Positions 55,101 through 61,361 of a stretch of 64,000 bases of DNA are shown here, in pieces. A program made the translations under genes and the position numbers. This stretch comes from Symbiodinium natans (lineage: Eukaryota; Sar; Dinophyceae; Suessiales; Symbiodiniaceae). Where the stretch lies: the NCBI GenBank assembly GCA_905221605.1, contig CAJNDS010002720.1:98501-162500 (forward strand), in the 5' to 3' direction. Position 1 is the first letter of the stretch; the number at the start of each line of letters is the position of its first letter. The notes below the pieces were generated by a model that was not told the origin of the DNA, did not search any database, and saw only the letters and a list, made by a program, of their open reading frames with translations.

Positions 55101-57070
55101 GGTGTGTCCGACCCCCCATGGCCTGTCGAAGATGCTGCAGGCTCAGACGGGACCCCAGCCGTTGCAGTGGTCAACGTAGCCATGCTCGGAGTAGCTGTGC
55201 TCGAGGTGGCATTGTGTTCGGTGGGCTTCGTTGGCTGGCCCTTGGGCTTCGCAGCGGGCGCTCGTCCTTCTTGCCTCGGGCAATCCTTTCCTCGATGCTG
55301 CTTAGCTCCACAGGTCCAGCACCGAGAAGTTCTGTCCTTCTTATCCACGAACTCGTGCTGAAAGGAACACGCCTTGCCCTTCTTGCACCCGAACTCACTG
55401 GAGAAGAACTTGCATGGAATCTTCCCTTCCTTCTTTGGCGATTCTCCTCCATCTGTTCCACTCTTCGGCGAACCCTCAGAGGAGATACCCTTCAGGACAG
55501 GAGGCTGTTTGTTCCGCCCACGATATGCCAGCTGCTCATACTCGCCCAACAAATTTGAGTGGTACTTTTCCACCGCATCCAATGTCGGGCTTGCGTCCAG
55601 GTCCAAGGTGTAGCGAACCAAATTCAATCTGAAACTCACCTCAGGCTGCGACTCGTTGACCCTTTTCACCGCTTGATCCAGGCCTTTTAACAAGATGCTT
55701 GCGTCCGGCGCTTGCAGCCCCAGATCTCTGGACCTCTTCAGCCACCTCGCCCAACGCCTCAGGGAATCCACCACTTCGAGTGGTGTTGTTGCCGCCCCAG
55801 GTTCAGACAAAGCCTTCAGGATCTGCTGTCTCTCGGTGGCCGATCCTGGTCGGTGCAGGGTGACAATCCTGGCCAGGACCTCCAGGGTGGTTGTCAGGCG
55901 ATTTGCAAGCACTTCCTTCTTCACCGACTCCGGAATGGCCTGCAAAACCATCCCACATGCTCTTTTGTCCAAGCGAGTCCAGCGAGCCGATAGAAGATCT
56001 GCTGAGGCATAGTCCAGGACCTTCATGCTGACCTTCTGCACTGCACTTGCAGCCAAAAAGCCCGCATAGTATCTTTCCAATGTCGCCATCACCTCCTGCC
56101 ACCATTGGCTTGAAGTGTCGCTCAAATCTCCCATCGGTCCGCCCAGAGCATGTAGCCAATCTCCAACATCCAGCGCTGCGGTTTCACCCATTTCCGGAAG
56201 TTTCGCTAGCTCTGATCCCGTGACCCCAGGCTTCACCGCCTCAGGCTTGGACTTGTCTCCAGCCATAGCTTGCTGCAGCTGCGCCATTCCTTGGACGAGG
56301 ACACTCAGTGGATCCACTGTTGATGATGTTGGTTGCCCTGCCCGGCCTTCACCAGTTGAGCCAGCATCACGATGTTCTGCCCTTGGCGCTGTCGACGGAC
56401 CCTGCGGTGTTGTTCCTGGCATCCTGCTGCCTGGCAAATAAGACGACCCAGACATTGCTGCTTCACTGACCATATTAGCGGGACCTGATTGGTTGACGGG
56501 ATTGCCTCGAGGTACGGTTGAACTCTGCGGTACAAAACCTAGAGCTCCTAGCAGCCCACTTGCACGACTCTGTTGTTCGGGAAGCTGACTAGGTGGTACC
56601 TCAGGACGGTGTGGTTCAGTCTCATGTACTCGTACTGCAGAGGGACCTGATTGGTTGACGGGATTGCCTTGAGGTACGGCTGAACTCTGAGGTACTTCAC
56701 GATCCTCCAAGGCCCGTGCTTCAGCAGCCCTTTGCAAACGAAGGTTCTCTTTCTTCAGCTCCTGCAATTCCACATCACGAGCTTCCAAGGCCCTTTGGAT
56801 TTGCCTCTGAACTTCAGCTTGAACCAGTTCCTGAGGAATCGAACCACTATCCGACGACGAGTGGCCTGCATACCCACTCGACCGAGGATGCAAAAGCGGT
56901 GCACGATCTGTCCATTGCTCCATCATTCGCACCTCGTCTTGTCCGAACAGCGGCTGCTCACTTTGCCCAGCATTCCCATGACCATTTGCCCATGTCGTCG
57001 GCATTGGAGGTGTCCTGGGAGGTGGCCTAACGGCTTGCCCCTGAGTAGTTGCTTGCATCACAGGGGTCAT
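49181..57070 (-). CDS. Copia Gag-Pol polyprotein with oxygenase-like domain
   Basis: 2629 residues, no stop. The start is the first ATG of the frame; the frame is open to about 57,137 without another. Order: a low-complexity N-terminus with a coiled coil (about 85-120); Gag; a CCCH finger (C553, C562, C568, H572); a CCHC knuckle (C584, C587, H592, C597); protease DSGAS (D719); an integrase zinc site (H1124, H1129, C1136, C1139) and catalytic D1163, D1314, E1350 (exact DD35E) with an acidic insert at about 1213-1247. Then a 2OG-Fe(II) oxygenase-like domain (about 1540-1680; H1595, D1597, H1655, R1664), reverse transcriptase (D1946, YVDD 2049-2052), RNase H (D2249 and later E, D) and a C-terminal extension with hydrophobic segments at 2408-2421 and 2443-2467. 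It makes the particle, cuts itself, copies RNA to DNA and integrates it. The oxygenase-like part is extra to the family. Confidence 0.93.
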   Translation of the reverse strand: MTPVMQATTQGQAVRPPPRTPPMPTTWANGHGNAGQSEQPLFGQDEVRMMEQWTDRAPLLHPRSSGYAGHSSSDSGSIPQELVQAEVQRQIQRALEARDVELQELKKENLRLQRAAEARALEDREVPQSSAVPQGNPVNQSGPSAVRVHETEPHRPEVPPSQLPEQQSRASGLLGALGFVPQSSTVPRGNPVNQSGPANMVSEAAMSGSSYLPGSRMPGTTPQGPSTAPRAEHRDAGSTGEGRAGQPTSSTVDPLSVLVQGMAQLQQAMAGDKSKPEAVKPGVTGSELAKLPEMGETAALDVGDWLHALGGPMGDLSDTSSQWWQEVMATLERYYAGFLAASAVQKVSMKVLDYASADLLSARWTRLDKRACGMVLQAIPESVKKEVLANRLTTTLEVLARIVTLHRPGSATERQQILKALSEPGAATTPLEVVDSLRRWARWLKRSRDLGLQAPDASILLKGLDQAVKRVNESQPEVSFRLNLVRYTLDLDASPTLDAVEKYHSNLLGEYEQLAYRGRNKQPPVLKGISSEGSPKSGTDGGESPKKEGKIPCKFFSSEFGCKKGKACSFQHEFVDKKDRTSRCWTCGAKQHRGKDCPRQEGRAPAAKPKGQPTKPTEHNATSSTATPSMATLTTATAGVPSEPAASSTGHGGSDTPSVVLGEPVGSDGIKELMEQAQAMLKEMRQLKMMVKPMSPPAFTVEGLRELRDGLPGRAGLLDSGASHPFRAATDEELSGAETVSVQLADGGMVTLKQARNGTLFPTKTTSTTMPSPIVPLGALVEVLGCRVSWTKKHGTVVTHPEWGPIKTSVVGSCPTVSEAQALTLIKQLEDKKLEDLKRRTSEGKKSLKGMENGNNFKKYLKDYVSQGQRTSLLAAINADDSIYKGVPETIKSSLAEEINISDKAGWNYLAALPVNRRTRKRMMTARWVVRICNKGIKGTPVEYKLLEGPDVVVINLDSELSKSLNLKRVAGVYRALLWGAATNRIEGIIGGPSKWSNYRDELMLKQMMVWEVAKEAATRVYAPAPYFEARLSEGGEELLGTEGVWDDFAASNMMERIAGQIQGAATKGLTSLPLEEVCANDGDLVNAVLEWRKQPPTCRLRAMRGPRRFADMSDKQLEYWKEHVRSGHMRYDRRCQTCVMASATGRQHKRVETPSAYVISYDVIGPLKECGEDIDYNDYRYALVAAYTYPKDLVKLKEESSEEQKDDEFFPPEIEEEEEEPEGGLRGLFEEDLEQEPDLEGEDEDEARRSANTVSDEEYAKLFVEVGHGLEYETRYYVRPMRTRMAREVHPLVKEIYLEVRAEGFPVARAHADRARELRHQELKQWFADRDVLMSFTEGQAPQANGRAEAAVKKLKGWARRLLYSAKLPASCWYLAMNYSAWVHRLRLDGREHEALPFGAEVMVKKKRYTKEPWRFDPKWGPGVYVGPATDVHGGSLVRFAGGYFVVSTHLREGLLQPEEFVDKAVFEVENPAPERRVKGKTKQTEMQEDDDEPVHEAEVYANRVLTAGRHIMPEDIEMLMEMLPTMTQPRETDVEGKTWSTGAFVHGGVAGLRVPTRKFPETTRLLAQYVRQTLPDHKFSSVCLSLNNKVNYHRDVNNSGLTAVMPISEFEGGEVWIEEEGGDDIEHYKDKERRGRLHRVEDGPVIFDPKKNHLVKNWTGERLVLIAYGIREPWRLVPRDREQLDALDFNLDEEACEGPALRAIGKDGHSQVPGEGTFIRQLQETVVELNMVIEDMQHRERALKLLLEEEEALGEQLKRARGVVQDDLQGLQGQITGFLTTVGTHLEEARTARDVHLMAIALEPESEVNYEEMIANLKVPLEVVHTVPLGQVKENIAKWRGAIAKEIQALFASGTLRAIPDHEARLLEEKGLLKTVPAKGIFTLKPPSSSSEMCRRKCRIVLCGNHVSADQTTMDVYAGGTSAEAVRIALSVAGSRKWAAAISDITSAFLLAEWPKDLPKYGIKAPKVVQNAGFHEECDGKTWIVDRPLYGLRESPALWSDYRNKRFRAARIRFKDQHLRLEQLVSEPDVWRVLDEQNRLVGLAVTYVDDFLYLGEPDVIKAVDSWVREEWPASPLEWVNGDEPSRYLGMELWLRDGKYMIGQGGYIRDLLRSHEMTDVRAMYTHVPREWLDGDYDVQEEYSEEELRCSQRQVGELLWLTSRSRPDIQYVVGWMSSSVTRRPRRVSQVATRLLAYVAGTAEMKLVVGQPRSGQTPVSIGHLERYSMPGAKKLDGEVEGALRLQVFSDASFAPHGERSYGASVFTVNDCVVTWKAGKQSFATVSVAEAELFAGSEAVVLAESAGSVIDEILAVATQRHLHVDNAAAEGLLGAGPGSWRTRHLKVRCAGVRDMVVAGALTVGHTPGHSQLADLGTKVHGQDRLRQLLLLWNFVDIPESGGTRQRQACMMKLLCLLLVIQIGETTAMEDEGDDAVAYYGLQPELTFVGLLLVVAAVAVWEGLKWIAGFVFEDRLEQRQSRRLQRLQDRARRAAEQAVEEGLSERSNQGYKQPPPVPRQQPEGARSRRWEDRGVQTDPLESDFRGFVGPFFMTQHRETVHTHEFCEGLRNRSLNRGLCRARYCNFCITDRTLFMHGSQHPEYQPPPTPSASSTRSTPIEVQARRLGLSRSG

Positions 57071-57107
57071 CAGGGCCGAAGCTTGCGATACTCGACGATG
57101 TAGAAAC

Positions 57108-57431
57108 TCACCCAGCCTTGATAGCCAAACAGTTTCTCATGGCTCCAGTTTCTGCAACCACATCGCCATGCTGCACCATGACACGCTGTCCTTCTGTGGC
57201 CTCCAATCCGGTTATCGCGTTTTCGTTAACTGCACACGCACCGCGCGCTCCGATTCCGGTTGCCACATCCGCACCCATGGCTGCACTCGTACCATTCATC
57301 ATGGTGCCATAGGCCGGCCCAGCATTCTCTCCATCCAAAAACGTAGCGGAAGTCTGCGCAGGGACACCCGATTGGGCGCCCATAACCTGATGATCATCAA
57401 AGGCCGGCGAGGCCCCGACAGACATGTGCAT
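57108..57431 (-). other. Leader region with 107-codon upstream frame
   Basis: Between the 5' LTR and the polyprotein start, a separate minus frame opens inside the LTR (MHMSVGASPAF) and stops 38 bp before the polyprotein ATG. It is Ala/Gly/Met-rich without motifs. It could be a translated upstream frame that tunes polyprotein output, or chance. Confidence 0.35.
57371..57387 (-). promoter_or_regulatory. Primer-binding site, initiator-tRNA-half type
   Basis: The minus strand right after the 5' LTR reads GGTTATGGGCGCCCAAT. GGTTATGGGC is complementary to the anticodon-arm region (GCCCATAACC) of eukaryotic initiator tRNA-Met. Drosophila copia and Ty5 prime with such a tRNA half rather than with the 3' CCA end. 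The match extends only about 10-13 bases, and no CCA-end match is present. Confidence 0.65.
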
Positions 57432-57647
57432 GGCAGCAAAGGCTTCGAATTGAGGATTCTTTTTCGGCCAAAAACCTGAGCTTCATGCTGTAAGTACTTT
57501 ACATGGCTTTCGTCGCCTTCATGGCCTTCATGGCCTTCATGGTCTTCATGGCTTTCAAGCCCTGTACGTGGCCCCAAGACCACACCCCAAGCTCCGCTTG
57601 GGCCATACATCCGCTGAGGATCAGGATATGCACCTTGGCCGCTTGCA
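57388..57647 (-). repeat. 5' LTR of the copia element
   Basis: 260 bp, identical by eye to the left LTR, with the second AGGGT target duplication at 57648-57652. It should contain the element's promoter. No clear TATA box was seen on the minus strand, which is common in dinoflagellates. Confidence 0.95.
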
Positions 57648-58060
57648 AGGGTTTAGGGTTTGGGGTTTAAGGGTTTTGGGTTTGGGGTTTGGGGCTTGGG
57701 GTTTTAGAGTTTAGGGTTTGGGGTTTGGGGTTTGGGGTTTGGAGTTTGGGGTTTGAGGGCTTAGGGTTCAGGGGTTTGGGGCTGAAGGGTTTATGGCTTA
57801 GGGGTTTGGGGTCTGAAGGTAGGGCTTACTGCTTAGGGTTTAGGGTACATGTTTCTTCGTACGAAGTGTCCTCAAGCTAGCGTGTCATTTCTTGTTCACA
57901 CATGTTTCGCTTTGCACCTTGTAAGCCTTGCATAGAGCCAGACTAGAAAGCTGGCGAACCATTCAGGAACTGCAGGGATTGCTTAGAAACCTCCACGCTT
58001 ATCAAGAGTAGGCCTGAACCTTCTTTGGCTCAGCGTTCAGGGTTTAGGGTCGCACTTACA
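57648..58060. other. TTTAGGG/TTTGGGG array then unique spacer
   Basis: TTTAGGG with TTTGGGG and TTTGGAG variants (57,648-57,850) continues the array split by the retrotransposon. From 57,850 to 58,040 the sequence is unique with no recognised gene. Confidence 0.7.
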
Positions 58061-58061
58061 C

Positions 58062-59485
58062 TAAACCCCAAAACCCCAAAACCCCAAAACCCCAAAACCC
58101 CAAAACCCCAAAACCCCAAAACCCCAAAACCCCAAAACCCCAAAACCCCAAAACCCCAAAACCCCAAAACCCCAAAACCCCAAAACCCCAAAACCCCAAA
58201 ACCCCAAAAACCCAAAACCCCAAAACCCCAAAAACCCCAAAACCCAAAACCCCAAAACCCCAAAACCCCAAAACCCCAAAACCCCAAAACCCCAAAACCC
58301 CAAAACCCCAAAACCCCAAAACCCCAAAACCCCAAAACCCCAAAACCCCAAAAACCCAAAACCCCAAAAACCCAAAACCCCAAAACCCCAAAACCCCAAA
58401 CCCCAAAAACCCCCAAAACCCCAAAACCCAAAAACCCAAAACCCCAAAACCGCCCAACCCAAAAACCGCCAAACCCCAAACCCTCAACCCCCCCCAACCC
58501 AAACCCAAACCCCCAAACCCTAAACCCCAAACCCCAACAAACCCAAAACCCCAAAACCCCAAACCCCAAACCCAAACCCCAACCCCAAAACCCCCCCAAA
58601 CCCAAAACCCCAAACCCCAAAACCCCAAACCCCAAAACCCAAAAACCCCAAACCCCAAACCCCAAACCCAAACCCCAAACCCCAAACCCAAACCCAAACC
58701 CCAAACCCCAAACCCAACCCCAAACCCCAAACCCCAAACCCCAAACCCAAACCCCAAACCCCAAACCCCAAAACCCCAAAACCCCAAACCCAAACCCAAA
58801 ACCCCAAACCCCAAACCCCAAACCCCAAACCCAAACCCCACCCCAAACCCCAACCCCAAAACCCAACCCCCAAACCCCAAACCCCAAACCCCCCAAACCC
58901 CACCCCAAACCAAACCCCAAACCCCACCCCAAACCCAAAACCCCAAACCCCAAAACCCCAAAACCCCAAAAACCCAAACCCCAAACCCCCCCAAACCCCC
59001 AAACCCAAACCCCAAACCCCAACCCCAAACCCCCTAAAACCCCAACCCCCAAACCCTAAACCCCAAACCCCAACCCTAAACCCCAACCCAACCCCAAACC
59101 CTAAACCCCAAACCCAAACCCAAAACCCAACCCCAAACCCCAAACCCAAACCCAAACCCCCAAACCCCAAAAACCCTAAACCTAAACCCCAAACCCTAAA
59201 CCCAAACCCTAAACCCCAAACCCTAAACCCCCCCAACCCTAAACCCCAAACCAAACCCAAAACCCCAAACCCCAACCCCAAAACCCCAAACCCCAAAACC
59301 CTAAACCCTAAACCCCAAACCCTAAACCCCAAACCCTAAACCCCAAACCCTAAACCCCAAACCCTAAACCCCAAAGCAAAACCCCAAAACCCCAAACCCC
59401 AAACCCCAAAACCCCAAACCCCAAACCCTAAACCCCAAACCCTAAACCCCAAACCCTAAACCCCAAACCCTAAACCCCAAAGCCC
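58062..59485. repeat. CCCCAAAA / CCCCAAA / CCCTAAACCCCAAA array
   Basis: 1.4 kb of one-strand C-rich repeat. A nearly pure CCCCAAAA block (58,066-58,460, about 45 units) gives way to CCCCAAA 7-mers mixed with CCCAAA (58,460-59,160). It then passes to an alternating CCCTAAA-CCCCAAA 14-mer (59,170-59,485). The long Pro-Lys-Asn frame (plus) and Gly-Phe-Trp frames (minus) are repeat translations. Confidence 0.95.
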
Positions 59486-59536
59486 TTGAGTTTTAGTCTT
59501 TCGGGTGCCTGGAAAAACCCACCGCCGCCCGCGAAG

Positions 59537-59582
59537 GTTGGGACTCCACTTCGGCTGCCAAGCGTGGACGGCTTCGAGCCAC
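59537..59582 (+). CDS. Candidate exon, unassigned
   Basis: A unique island after CGCGAAG, open in two frames (VGTPLRLPSVDGFEPLKD or GWDSTSAAKRGRLRATER). It lies between the C4A4 array and a TTTAGGG array and may belong to the S1 gene beyond the retrotransposon. Frame and borders are unresolved. Confidence 0.25.
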
Positions 59583-59600
59583 TGAAAGACTGAGACTTAC

Positions 59601-61350
59601 TGTTTAGGGTTTAGGGTTTAGGGTTTAGGGTTTAGGGTTTAGGGTTTAGGGTTTAGGGGTTTAGGGTTTAGGGTTTCATGAGGGTCCAGGGTTGAGGGTT
59701 TAAGTCTGAGGGTTTGGAGTTTAGGGCAAGAGGCGCCAGTATGCCTTGGTTGGCAAGTCTTCCTTAGACCGTGTAGGGATCCTAACACATTCTGAGGAAG
59801 ATGCTTCGATGAAGGGATATCGGAGTCGGTATCGGGGTAGTTCTGGGTCCCCTATATAGTTCGGCAATGAGGACCAAAAATTTGACCCTACTTGAGAGAA
59901 CCACCCATTTGGTCACCGCTGAGTAATCGGTGCTCCACGTAAGTCTACATACGTCAATACGCATACACACACATCATCATGTGTGTGGTCTACATCCTAA
60001 ATCCTAAATCTTAAGCCCTAAACCCTAAACATTTAACTTGCATGGTGAGTTCCCCGAGCTTTGAAGCACCCTAAATCCTGAAGGTTTAGGGTTTTAGGGT
60101 TTTAGGGTTTTAGGGTTTTAGGGTTTTAGGGTTTTAGGGTTTTAGGGTTTTAGGGTTTTAGGGTTTTAGGGTTTTAGGGTTTTAGGGTTTTAGGGTTTTA
60201 GGGTTTAGGGTTTAGGGTTGAGGGTTTAGGGTCCTTCCCTGACCCCTTAAGTAGGGGCGGTGCCTGCCCTAGGGAGAGACAGTGGACGCGAAGGTCATCC
60301 AGAGAGCGCCTGTCCGCACGTGATGGTTTCGTTCAGGGTTTAGGGTTCAGGGTTCAGGGTTTAGGGTTTAGGGTTTAGGGGCCATCTTTTTGTCGTTCTA
60401 GCGCCTCCTGAGATCTGATTATGCGAAAGACCTAGTCCAGAGCAAGCTGGGATTGTAGTTGTGGCCCTTCTCGATTTGTTGTCAAGCCGTTCTCCTCGTC
60501 TCCTGGCCCGGATGGGTTCTGGAGTGCCCAACCCCACCCGAGTCTCCCACCTCCACATACCCTATACCCTAAAACCTAAACCCTCAACCCTAAGCCCTCA
60601 ACCCTAAACCCTCAACCCTAAACCATAAACCCTAAACGACAGAAGCCTTACAACAATTCCCTGTCCGGTAGCCGCAGGGTGGGGATGACCGAAGTAGATA
60701 GATATTCTGTTGGTTTTGGAGGGGTTTATTGTTGACCCTAAACCCTATCTAAACCCTAAACCCTAAACCCTAAACCCTAAACCCTAAACCCTAAACCCTA
60801 AACCCTAAACCCTGAATAAGGGGAAGAAGGGCCCACTCTGGGACGTGTTCTTCCCCAACCCAACCGCTTGCTCGACCCTTAGAGTTCTGGAGCCCCCGGC
60901 CACTCTGCAGGTTTAGGGTTTAGGGTTTAGGGTTTAAGGTTTAGGGTTTAGGGTTAAGGGGGTCTGGTTACATAGGCCCTTGTTACCTAAGTCGCCCCCA
61001 AATAACCCCTAAAGAACCCCCAAGGTCCCTTTTCAGGGTCCCTCCTTTAGTCCCTTGATGCTCATCAACCCGAGCGTCAAGCCCTAAACTCTCAGTTGGA
61101 GAACCCCTTCTTGGGGCAGCAAAATCCCACGCACCAGCTTCCCTGAGCCTTCACGATGTTGCGTAACAGAGGGAGGCCACACTATCCCTTACAGTAAACT
61201 CCATGAGGTTGGAACATCCTGATCCCCTTACCCACAAAAAGTACACTAAAGGGAATCCCAGCTCTTATCATCCTTAAACCATGTTCCAAGTTTCTGGAGT
61301 TCACTGTAGAAATCCTCAGCACGCGAGTAGTTCGGTCCGGGGAAGGGTTG
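59601..61350. repeat. TTTAGGG, TTTTAGGG and CCCTAAA arrays
   Basis: TTTAGGG (59601-59672), an almost pure TTTTAGGG 8-mer array (60,085-60,205, about 15 units), TTTAGGG (60,355-60,380), CCCTAAA (60,752-60,812) and TTTAGGG (60,912-60,955). Unique parts: 59,700-60,000; 60,240-60,330; 60,390-60,560; and 60,815-60,910 (open, KGPLWDVFFPNPTACSTL). No RNA gene seen. Confidence 0.8.
61190..61308. mobile_element. MITE-like element, ACAGTAAACTCCA ends
   Basis: The left end TACAGTAAACTCCATGAGG and the right end GTTTCTGGAGTTCACTGTA form a terminal inverted repeat extended by GGAACAT/ATGTTCC, 119 bp in total. A single copy was seen here. No coding capacity. Confidence 0.6.
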
Positions 61351-61361
61351 GCCTTTGCGAG

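Larger units (their letters stand above)
48773..57647 (-). mobile_element. Complete Ty1/copia LTR retrotransposon
   Basis: An 8875-bp element on the minus strand. Two 260-bp LTRs (48773-49032 and 57388-57647) appear identical and run TG to CA. The 5-bp target duplication AGGGT flanks it at 48768-48772 and 57648-57652, so it inserted into a TTTAGGG unit. A primer-binding site lies next to the 5' LTR, a polypurine tract lies next to the 3' LTR, and one uninterrupted polyprotein fills the interior. Domain order protease, integrase, reverse transcriptase, RNase H defines copia (Pseudoviridae) rather than gypsy. Identical LTRs and an open frame mean a very recent insertion that may still be active. 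It sits in an intron of the S1 gene, in antisense, about 20 bp beyond an exon. Confidence 0.95.

Noticed and set aside
49504-56535. Numerous 60-180-codon plus-strand frames across the retrotransposon
   Set aside because: They lie antisense to the intact polyprotein, have no motifs, and reflect its codon composition.
58018-58034. TTCTTTGGCTCAGCG, reminiscent of the 3' part of the dinoflagellate spliced leader
   Set aside because: The match to TTTTGGCTCAAG is imperfect and isolated; relict leaders should be longer and sit at a gene start.
58025-59332. Long open frames of Pro-Lys-Asn (plus) and Gly-Phe-Trp-Leu (minus) sequence, up to 344 codons
   Set aside because: They are translations of the CCCCAAAA/CCCCAAA array; an 8- or 7-mer without stop codons stays open in several frames by chance.
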